Source: Apostichopus parvimensis (lineage: Eukaryota > Echinodermata > Holothuroidea > Aspidochirotida > Stichopodidae). From it: a stretch of DNA of 27,996 bases. The translations under genes were made by a program, and so were the position numbers. The stretch is taken from NCBI GenBank assembly GCA_000934455.1, contig KN888068.1:1-27996 (forward strand), written 5' to 3'. Under the pieces are notes generated by a model. It saw only the letters and a list, made by a program, of their open reading frames with translations. It was not told the origin of the DNA and ran no database searches. Below are positions 10,901 through 22,900 of this stretch, piece after piece; the first letter of the stretch is position 1, and each line of letters opens with the position of its first letter.

Positions 10901-13900
10901 TGCTTCTGGTATTCTAGGCGACGGTGTATTTCTAGAGGCATGTGAGAGTATTAACATAAAAAACTATACTAATTCCCTGATAAAACAAAAATTACAGACA
11001 AGTATGCATACTACATCCACAGGGCCTAATTCATCTGCTGTGGCATAGCAAAATTTCATGCAAAACTTGGCTAATTGTTACACAAATTCAGCTATATAAA
11101 TTGGTTGTGCACAGGATCATATCAGGATCATATTCAATATTTTAATGTGAATAGAAATTCTTAAACCTCAAAACTCCTATGCAAAGGCATCAAATTTTTC
11201 CCCCCCTGTATGCATTTGTTAAGAAAGTATGCCAGCGATATAACAGCACAAACATTCAATCAAGTAGATACAGATGAAGAGTACATTGATATAGGAGACG
11301 GGGCTCAATAATAATTCTTCAACGAAGGTTAGTACTTGTCGTTAGAAACAGAAGGCATAATTTCATAAGACCTTTTTCATTGTTACTCTATGATACGTTA
11401 TTTCAAAGTACATTACATTATTTCATAATACGTTAAAAAGTTTTGATAATACATCTACAGGATATTGATCAGCAATACCATGTCCACTTGTTCCATCCAC
11501 TATTTGTTCTATCAATCCTCTTCTCATAGCTCTCTTCCACCCTTTTTTCTCCACACCTTTCTGTCTTTGTCCTTCTCCAGTTTATTCCCTACCCCCTTCC
11601 CTTAATCCTCTCTTTGTCCCTCCACTGTTTATCTCCTACCTCTCCTCTTCCCCTGTTGGTTTCTTTCTTTCTTCTCTCCATCCCTTGTCTACTAATCCCC
11701 TTACATCTATCTCTTTTTGTTCACCATGCTCATTAACCTGTCTGTATTCTGTGTGTGTTTTTGTCCCTTCTGTTACTGGTACTTGTCATTTAGCCTTTGA
11801 AGAAGATCCTGCTCGGATTGAAATGTCAGGCCAACTTACTTTTACACATTCTCCTACACAGGCTCTCTAGTGGATAAGCAGTTTGGTAACAGTTTTTTTT
11901 TTTTCACTAATTATTTTGCTTGTTTTAAGCTTTAATGAACTGATCGATAACACCGTGGAGGACCTACCTCTTGCACCCAGAAGTGATGAGGATCATAGAT
12001 ATTACAGATGGTTGCAACGATGGATTCACCCTCACAGGGAAGCTCTGGAGGCAGGTACTTTCTTGGAGGAACAGGACTTTTAGCTGTTGTTATCAATAAT
12101 ATCACCAAAATATTTAATAACAATACATCTCATTTATGTTTGTAGTATGTCAATGTTATCATTAATCACAGTAACACACAATACAAATGTTAAATATTAA
12201 TTGAGCCTTTTTGTTTTCCAACACGTCCCTTAAAATGTAACAATATTTTAAGAAAAATTCAGAAAAAAACTTTTGTTCCCTTTCGAAAAGTAAACTGAGC
12301 TAAAGGCCTTGCAAATCAGTTTTTGCTTTGCACTTTAAACACTTTGTTCCACATCATATCAGACCTATACTATAAAACCATTAACACTTAATATGAGCAA
12401 CAAAGCCCATAAATCAAGTTCATACTGGGACTTATACAGCTTTCAAGAAAAGGCAGCTACTATACGAACATGTATGCAAAAGTTTAACTCTTCACTCCAG
12501 ATGATACGACGGAACTAGCTGCTTCGATACAGTTTTAATTCTCTTTGTCACAGTCTCTGACAGAATGATTACTTTTGATTCCATCCAAACAAAATGATTA
12601 AATACCAGTCTCTGGATCTTTTCATTAGTTCAACCTTACATTTGGAAGTTTAAGGAAAAGAGTTCTTATGACATTCTTCAAGACGCATGACCTTAAAGAC
12701 ATATAATTACTGGCCTACTTACGAGTCAAAGGACTGGGTGTGTCGTTGATGAAGCTGGCTAACTCTAGGAAAATCAAGGCATCTCTTATGGAGACTGGTG
12801 CATCATCTACTGCTGACGAGTTGGGAGAATTATGGAGATCAACTTGTAGGATGTCGTCTACTTCTCCGTGGTACTAAACGGGTTTAAAGGTAAAGCAACC
12901 GTCAAGGTTAAATCCTGTATCACGCAATCCAAGTCAGAGGCAAAGAAAACATTCATTTCTGAAGCTGCCAGAAGTTGTTTCTAAAAACATTTAGGTTACT
13001 TAAGACTGAACTTAACAGGTGAAACAATGCAACAAGGTGCTGTGAAGGGAGTGTTCCACTCTGTCTATAAAATGATAATATTATGAATATTCATAGCATT
13101 GACATACATACTCTACATTTACAAAATTACAAGTAGTAACACACCTTAGGAAGTTAAAGGCTATAACAGACAAAAACATTATGAATATTCATAGCATTGA
13201 CAAACATACTCTACAATTACAAGAAGTAACAAACCTTAGGAAGTTAAATGAATATTCATAGCATTGACAAACTTCAACTTACACTGAGAAGGAACACAAG
13301 GAAGTTAGATTGCAACAGACAAACGTATTATGAATATTCATAGCACTGACAAACTTCAAGTTACATATATAAGAAGGAACACATCTTGGGAAGTTAGACT
13401 TTAACAGAAAAAATCTATGAATATTCATAGCATTAACAAACTTCAACTTACACTGCGAAGGAACACAAGGAAGTTAGATTGTAACGATAAAAACATTATG
13501 AATATTCATAGCATTCACAAACTTCAAGTTACACATTTAAGAAGGAACACTTCTTGGGAAGTAAGACTATAACTGGCAATTTTTTTTATAAATATTCATA
13601 GCATTGATAGAGTTAACACCATATTTTTAGTTTAAGGCATAAATAAAAGGGTGTATCTGAAAGGAAATGCATTTCCATGAACAAAAGAATGCATTTCCTT
13701 GGTATAACACCTTTCCAAAAAAGGACATTTTCTTTGGATATTTGCATGTAATAATATTGGTAATTGGGAGGACTTACACTCATCACGAGTGTAACATCTT
13801 GGGCGGCAACCATCGTAGCAAAGGCTTCCGCTGATTCTCTGGGCCACTTTGGCTTCTGAGGAAAGATAAATAAATTCCTGTAACATACTATGATCAACAA

Positions 13901-16900
13901 AACAAAACATCAAATTCACATTTCACCAGCTTGCTGTTTGGGGAGGGAGGGTCATCCTCAATAACCAATATTGAAATAATTTTCAAAATTTAATCCTGGA
14001 TTTTGCTAAAGATTTGTTTTTCAATTTGTTTGTTTGTTTGTTTGTATTTCTAGCTTTTTGAGAGAAATAAAGAATTTTGGAAACTTTGGTGTTCAACTTT
14101 ATGACGGGGAGTGGAAAGGGGGTCGGGGAATAGAAAGGAGGTCAGGGGTGGGGAAAGCAATTTAATATAAGAGGATTAAAATGAAGCACGCTGCACCACA
14201 GATTAAAAATTATTTTCCAGGTCTAAGAGCTGATGTCTATGAAAAAGACCAGTTCAAGTTTCTGGCATGACTTACTTTATTGGGAGGAATTATATCATAC
14301 AAGGCACATGTAATGGCAAAAGGAGGCTCCTTCTCGAACTTGGGCTTCAACCTAACCAACCTGTTGAGAAAAACAGGAACACAAGGAATAAAACAAATGT
14401 ATTAGACCTTTTTTTGAATGACCATAGCATATTGATATTGTTATAATTAGTTATCTAAAAACCAGTGTTGAAACAAGATTTGAATTAAGTTACTAAATAT
14501 AAAAAATAGAAGTAAAGTGACTTGAAGAAGTTTTGAAACTTTTCTTCGATACAACAATAGAGGGACTTTAGTTAATGACCGACTTGACTCTAGTAATGAA
14601 AAGTAATGATTATAACTTGACTTGACCATAATGTGGAGTGGCTCATCACAACTCTAGAAGTAAAAAAAAAAAAAACTAGAACAGACTCTTAAGAGACTCT
14701 GCCTGACTTTTGCATAAAATCAGTATCATCAGTGGAAGAATGTTACCACCCTCTCCCCCCCTCCAAAAAAAACAAGATTAAGAAAAAAAAGAGACAAAAT
14801 TTCACAAGAGAAATGAAATGAGCAAAGAAGTCACATTGTGTTCCTCACTGTTATGTATGGTCTTCTGTTTGGTCATGTGACACAAACATAACAACTGATC
14901 TCATTTATGCATGTTATATGAAAAATGACAAAAATGGATGATTTTGCTCAAGTATTACCCTTCCTCATGATCTTAAGTGTGATCTACTTTGACCTCATAT
15001 CCTGCTTAAAATCGAGGACACAAACAACTTTTATTTTGATTTTCTCCGGCCCTAGTATGAACAGAGGGATATTTTTTTGCTAGTTATTTGTTAGTCTTGC
15101 CTACAATCTCACTTAGTTAACTTCATTATACTTAATGCGTAGGCGAGTCTCACCTACATCTAAATTTTCGTTTAGTCAATTCTCAAATACTACACAGGCG
15201 AGTTTCTAGTTAGTCCCACGTACAATTTCACTCCACACACTCACAAGCAGGGATCATGAAAATTCTTCTCAGAAAAAAAGAAAAAAGAAAATGATTTGAA
15301 CTGACTTGTCGACCGGCACCCATTGTGTATTGCCATAGTCGATATAAACTACTTCGACCTTCAGCTCGTCTTTGTCGTCTGCCTGGAGTAGGTCCTGCGG
15401 GGAGGCCATGGAGAGGACCCCTGCCACCTCATCCGGCACGGTCTTCACCATGGCTCTATACCACTGGCCGTCATCAAACTTACAACAGCATTTAGTTCCT
15501 ATATGGTTGACCAGATATAGAAAATACAAAATGAAAGTAGCATTTAGTACCTATGTGGTTGACCATATGTAGAGAATACAAAATGAAAGTAGCCTTTAGT
15601 ACCTTTGTGGTTGACCATATATAGAAAATACAAAATGTAAGTAGCATTTAGTACCTTTGTGGTTGACCATATATAGAGAATACAACAGCATTTAGTACCT
15701 ATGAGGTTTACCATATATAGAGAATACAATATGAAAGTATTTGATCACTAGATACCATTCAGTAACAACTCTAAAGTATCATTTCCAGTGACAGTTAAGT
15801 CACCATAAATATGAGAGCATCTGTTGGGTGTTATAAGCACATTTACGTTCAGGCAGATTTTCAGGAAAGTCATTCTTAGTCAATATATCTGTTTTGAAGT
15901 AGCTGTTTTTTTGTGGCAGCAGTAATCACAGAATGGCTTAGATTTCTTGCTCATAGCGTATTGAGGAGAGAGGTTTTGAGTTAGAGATCTTAATGACATT
16001 AAACTGGTGTTTCCACAAGTTATCTACTACACTGTTTTATTCCATTTCTAGGTATGGCTTCTCATCCAAAAGATAGAGAATTTAGGTGTAGTTTGCTAAT
16101 TTGGGCTGCACATTCTTCAAAGGGTGCCAAACTTAAGTAAACATGAACAGAAAAGCAGAGGTGGGAGCTGGTGGTGTTGGTGGTGGGGAACGGGGTTTAG
16201 CATCGTTCAGATGCAGGTGACAGACACTTCCTGAGCACTCTAAATAAACAAGATTATGCTTATACCAAATTTTCAACTGGCCACCTTGATCAATCTGTTA
16301 CGCTTCAATTTTGACATACTATCAATTCTGAGATATCAAATTAAGTAAACTGGGCAAAATGGGGAGACTGGAAAAAGATAGATGCTGACCAAAATATGGA
16401 AGATCACAAGTCAATGAACAGCTTTGTGGGCTGGTAATTCAAACATTGTTAACATGGCAATGATAGCAGCCAAGACCTTCACAACATAACGTTCAGGGGT
16501 GCAAATTGTCACACTACCAGCAAATACATACCAGCTTCAATTGTATCAGGTATACACTTTGAGAAGTCAGTAATGCTTTCACAGATGCTTGACAGACTTC
16601 TCATAGTTTTCTCTAGCCGAGGCAGATCGCCCTGACGATGAACGTAGAAGCATCCTGGACTTCTGATGTGGACGACTCTAACGTTCTGCTTCTTATCTGG
16701 AAAGGAGAAATAAGCTTTAAGTGAAGTCGATTGCTTATAATATACATCCAATCGATCAAGTGAAATCTGTATCTATTGATCTCTGCAACTTGTTCTCCTA
16801 ACAGGGATGGCAATGGTAGGTTCTTGGATGTAAAAACCATCGCATGTAACATACAACTAGGGGGAGGATATAAAAACTTCAATAATAATAATAATAATAA

Positions 16901-19900
16901 GTTAAAGAAATCTAAATCTGATTAAAATGAATGTAATATTTTTATGAAATAATCTATTTTTTTGTACATCAAAACACCACACCCTAAAAGATAAAAAAAA
17001 TTGTTTGCTTTCATCTAACGCTTACCACACATGGCTTGAATTGACCAATAGTAAATTATTTAAGATCTTTAAGTTTAAATCAAAAGGATAAATCTTACTC
17101 ACTGATTTTTTTGAGATCCAGAGCTGGTCTTGGCTTTACTTTATCTTTTATTTCAGAGAGGTCTACTGGTAAGATTCCTTCTTTCTGAAGTATGCGGATG
17201 TGATCAGGTCCTAAGTCGATGAGATATAAGTGAAACCGATGGTAAAAACATTTAAAAACATTCAAAGTTCTATCAACATCAATTCTGAAGATTCCCTTAC
17301 CAAGAAAATATTTCAGAAACTACATAGGAAGTAACATCAATGTCTTTAAGGATGTGATAAAAAAAAAACCAAGATCAGATTTGTGAAGCATCCATGAAGA
17401 TCCATTTCTGGAGTGTCCTTGCAGATTCATATTTGAGAGTCTGTTTATGGGTATTGGGTAGTACGTTATTAAGCAGAAACAGGCATTCTGTAGAGACGTG
17501 GTGTAAAAACACTCAGATCACATTTGTGGAGTTTCATAGTATATCAATTTGCTTAGAGTTTTGTAGAATCAATCAATGGGTATCGGATACTGAAGCCAGC
17601 AACATCTATTCAATTGACATTGAGGACACAAATGAACAAGTACTTGTGAAGTTTGCTTACTGATTTTCTATAGAAACTGAGGACACAAATGAACAAGTAC
17701 TTGTGAAGTATGTTTATTGATATTCTATAGAAACTGAGGACACAAATGAACAAGTACTTGTGAAGTATGCTTACTGATAATCTATAAAAACTGAGGACAC
17801 AAATGAACAAGTGATACTTGTGAAGTATGCTTACTGATATTCTACAGAAACTGAGGACACAAATGAACAAGTAAGTACTTGTGAAGTATGCTTAATGACA
17901 CATTTGTAAAATTTTGGAGGAATCTGATCCTAGTAACATCATTGCTGGTGAAATGTGATGAGAATATATTTTACCAGATAATATTTTTATAATGTCCTTA
18001 CACTTTCATGTGTAGAGGTTTATGGTAATGGTTGAAGTAGACAACAACGAGGCTGCCTTACTATTAACTGGCTGTTACTTCTCTACTACCATGCCGGCCA
18101 CAGCAGACCAGGGAATTACACTGTTCTCATAAGAATAGAAATACATATCAACAAAAACTTGATGAAAGGTTAGAACAAGAAAAACTTGTCTGCCTCAACC
18201 AATATAATTTAAAACCTCAAAATTACTCAAAATGGTAACTTTGAAGTAAAAAAGTAGGCTCAGCTCCTTTTTCACTTTACCTATTGGTTTTTTCTTCTTC
18301 TGTTCTTTCTTGCCAAATAGAGGGCAGTGTTTGAGAATGTCATCATCAATGGTGGGTTCCTTGAAGTCCTCAGGAAGCTCGGCTGATGCCTTCAAAGAAT
18401 GACTGTTCAAAATGAACGAGCAAAACTAACATAACGATGTCTCAAGTGACAAGAGAGATATAAACAGTTATAGAAAGGATTTTTTATCAACAAGAAAAAA
18501 TTTGAATATTTTTAACAAAACAGGAAGAAATATAAGGAGAGCGGCAGGTTGTTACATTTCAAGAAAAAATGGTACCCTTAAAGCTCTTCCTAGCATGCAT
18601 ACAAAAGATCACAACAAAGATTACTGATTTGGTTATTGGACGTCAGGACAAGAGTTTATTTACCCCTCCTTGCCACATCTTATCCCCTCCTGGCCCTTCA
18701 CTTTCATTCCTCCCCCATCCCCCCACCCCTGAATAATTCTGCCATCCATTAGGAAATTAAATTGTGTTCCACTTATTTGACTTACAAGCTTGACGGATTA
18801 ACTTCAACTTTTGACGACAGCTGCATTTCTCCAGGAATGAACTTCGACATGGTTTGACCTTCCTTCTCTCGAACTAGATGCCATGGCAACGAAGATGCTT
18901 CTCTTAATATTGAGATGATCTCTGTGAGGTTGGACGGCACCTTAGTCTTGTCTTCCAAGCCTGGAAGAACATCTGCTCGTGACAAATAAAAACCCAGCAA
19001 AGTATGTCAAGGGAATCTGCTTTACATTCATTTACATTCAAGTACAGAAAACAAACAATGACAGCTCATCTTCATTTCAAAAAGAGAAGTAAATTTGAGT
19101 TTATTTGGAATTGAAATTTGAAAAATCAAGAGAGCATAATGAATTTGACCGAAAGCTTCACTGGTTGATCTCACAGCAGACTTCTTAGGGTTGTTCAATG
19201 CATTGGAATAACTACAAAAAGTTTTCGTCAGTAAACTAAAACAATCCTCAAAAGCTGTCCATCTGATGGACCTATTCTTCTGTGAACTGTAATTACACTG
19301 ACGACCGTATCTGCCGACACAAATTAAATTTTCTTTGCAAGCAAGACTTGTTCCTCTCTTTCTCTGCCAAATGGGAGGGGATGTTAACCGCATCTTCTGA
19401 TGTTAAGACAGACAAAGTGACAACCAGATCGAAACATACCTTCTATAACTGTGGTTAGTCTACAAATATTTCTGGCAAGATTATTCTTGATACAGGACAA
19501 ATTCTCAAGTTGTGAGTCGTTAGCGGTCCTGACAGCCTCTTTCATTGCGAGATGCCTAGTAGTGAACAAAAACAGAGTCACAATGGATGTTTAGTAGCTT
19601 ATAAAAAGTCTGTTATTTTTCCAAAAACTAAGCAAATCTGGGCCTAGCACTGCAATACTTTAAAAGCATATCTGCCTAAGCCTAGCCTACATGGGCTGCA
19701 AAATCAACAGTTACCATGGCTATGAACTGGCAAAGCTAAGTTATAATTAATCAACTCTCTTTGGCATGCTGAAATATTACATAACCTTCATACATTAACA
19801 TTTATGAAAGAACCCCAAACCAATGTTATACATATGTACAAGAAGTTACTTGCCAGAATAAAATCTGCAAAAATGCTAGAGTTGACATTATTTTATGTCA

Positions 19901-22900
19901 TATTTACAAATCAAGAGAAGAAAACTTAAAGCAAAATTTGTAAAATATTGCCTGGAATGTGATCCAGTGACCTCAGCAGATTCTGCATTCTGACCAAATG
20001 AACCTTTCAGCTTAAATACAAGTTGTTGTCGAGCCGTATTAAATCAGAAGCTAAAGTACCTCGCAGATTGTGTAACCCAGGATCACACACCACAGTTTCA
20101 TTTGATATATCAGGAAACCCATTTGATATTAAGAGGAAGGTTTGTCTATTAAAATATGTATAGGAGAAAATCTTTAACAACAGAAAAAGATGTTTGCAAA
20201 CATCGGTCCAATCATAACCTACACACGATGATATCTGTACTTTTATTTTTAAGCTTGAAAAGAAATTTAAACAATGAGCTTACTGAAGTTGTAAATCAGC
20301 ATAAAATTGAGCAAAACTTTCATCTACTTCCTCCACTGCCTTCTCTTTTACTTTCGAAAGTTGCTTTTCCTCCACATCGACAGCCTAAAGTAAATACAAA
20401 AGAAACAAACAGGAGAAAATGTTATAATTTGATTTGATTTAGGAAAGTATAAGATACAAAAAGTATTAAGAAATAAAATAAAAAAATAAATAAACAAACC
20501 ACTCTCACTTATGAAATCAAATATTCTAACTTCCTTTGATTCTATTGAAAGGAGCAAGCAATTTTGCCAACAGATGTTTCCTAAGATATTTCTCATAAAG
20601 TCCTAAAATTCTAAATAAAATATATAATATCTTTGTGGGAAGCAGCAGGGATGTAGACTATGAACATTAATGAGATGTGTCCAGTCCATACTGTCAGGTC
20701 CGAAAGGCTATGGTTAGATGATTAGAGACAAAATGACCCTTTATGAGGGGTGGGGGAGGTGGGAGGGAGGTGGTACCTTTGATGGGGTAGGGCAAATAAG
20801 TACTCTATACTACAAAAATAATAACTTCCTCACCTCTTTAGTATAATACAGTCTTTTCAGAGTTGTTTTGGCTGAAGCAACAGCAGGTTCTAAATCCTTG
20901 TGTATTTCGGAGTTCTGGAAAATTCACAGAAAATGTAAAACACATAAAAAAATGAATTTTTAGTATTTAGTGAAAACAAGGGATGGAATGATAATAACAT
21001 ATCTAATAACATTATATAGTATTACATGATGAACAGGTCATTCTACAACTGAAGGCTTAGTGATTCCTCCATACATTTTATATGAGAACATTTTATGTAT
21101 TGTCACCTGAATGAAAGACTTTCAAGTTTTGACCTGAAAGACCTTTGACCTTTACAGGAAACAAGGTTCTATTACTCACTAAAGTGAATCAACACACCAG
21201 ATACGAAGCTCATCCCACTTTTACTTTCCTTAAGATATGTTTACAAGCCCTTAAGATATTTTGGTTCTCTTTGCCACACAAAAAGAAACAATTATCCTCA
21301 CCTTCTCTTGAATATGCAAGATGTTGTGACCTTTGTGCTCCCCGGTAAGACCACATTTAGCACAGATCGGTGTCCCATCGTCTTCACAAAAGAATTCTCT
21401 TGGCATGTTTTCATGAGTAGGACAGCCATAGACTCTGAATATGTAAGAGAACAATATATCAAAATATTGAGACAAGTCACTGTGGGAAGACTGCTAAATA
21501 GCTTCTGTGATGCAGAGGGGCGACATTACAGGGTACTGAAATACCAAGAAACATCAAGAATTTGGAGAAATCTGCCATGACGTACAACTTTGGAAAGAGA
21601 TACAGTATAATGAAGGAGATATTAAATGAAAACAAGTAAACTGTTTCTATAGTATATAGCCTGTAACTATTTAACTTGTTCAATAAGGGGGTAAGGACCA
21701 AACCACCTTTTGAACTTGCTTCTAGGGTTACCATACATCTGGATTTACCCTGCAAAGGTCTCCTCTTTCTATCTTATGTGAGCATCCGGATGCACATAAA
21801 AAAAAATTAGAAAGTGCCTGAATTTGTTTAAAAAGTTGTTAGGACAAAGTTGTAAAGAATAGAGTGGAATATACCTTCCTGACAGTCAATTAACCATCTA
21901 CCTACTCTACATCTACTAACTCTACATCTACCTACTCTACTTTTGAGTACCAAGTATCAATTCTTCAACCATTCCAATTTTACAAGGCATAACAATTGTC
22001 ATTTAGAGACCATTCAAACTCAATTTTCCCCCCTAAGGGCAAAACTGAGACCTCAACTAAGATCCCTCCAACAAGCCATGACAATTTGTCCTCCTTTTCT
22101 CAGACATAGAAGGTAACCCTACTCCAAAGGCTGATGATGTTATCAGCAGGACTGAACAAAAACCTTGTTAGGATTCAGGTTAGGCTTGCTGTAACAAATG
22201 TCTCCTTTAAATCTTGTGCAATTTTTACAACATATTTCAAAGCAAGTACACTGAAGTAACACTGACATTGGTTTTAACCAAACAAAGGGAGGAGACACCG
22301 TCAATAAAATTCCCAAACTAAACTAAACTCAACAAATTTGGTGATCATTTGAGAATTTTAGGGAAACCAAGTCTACTGTCCCCTTACAAACTCCCATTTT
22401 CGTTTATCCTGTCTATGAACATGAAATAGACTTACTTGTCTGTGAGCAGGGGTATCTTGGAATGAGTTTTGCCACTTTGAGTTTTGTGAATTGTAATGAA
22501 GCATGAGTTACAAAGGTGAATGTCACAATGCTGACAGAGACAGTCTGCCGGACCCTGTTGGCAAGAGGTACACGGTGGCCGTCCACCTGCAAAACCAGAG
22601 GAAATTTCACAATTATCAATTGATATCAAAATTATAAACTATACCTTTGTTATTGCAATTGTGGTAAAAAGAATTATTAATATAAAGTGATAAATGATAC
22701 ATAAATAATGCTTGTTTTGGATAGTTTGCAATTACCAATCATTGCTTGAGGATTTTTTTTCAATAAACACAGGCTAAAGTCTAGGAGAAGAAAATTATTA
22801 CAAGATACTTTATGTATCCTTCATGTTAAGCAACAGCACTCTGTTTTCATACATTATTAAAAAAAACCTGTTTTTTGAATATCTATACATATATCTATAA

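Noticed and set aside
11797..11827. Hammerhead-ribozyme-like pattern (ttgaaga, ATCC/GGAT stem, gaaa, tgtc)
   Set aside because: The invariant C before TGA is T, stem II does not abut the core cleanly, and no helix I or III partner was found.
13083..17900. Tandem arrays considered as CRISPR
   Set aside because: Units are contiguous and intronic in a eukaryotic gene, with no unique spacers.
18389..18402. Alternative acceptor for exon 11 at 18389
   Set aside because: It breaks the frame with exon 10; the AG before 18402 restores it.
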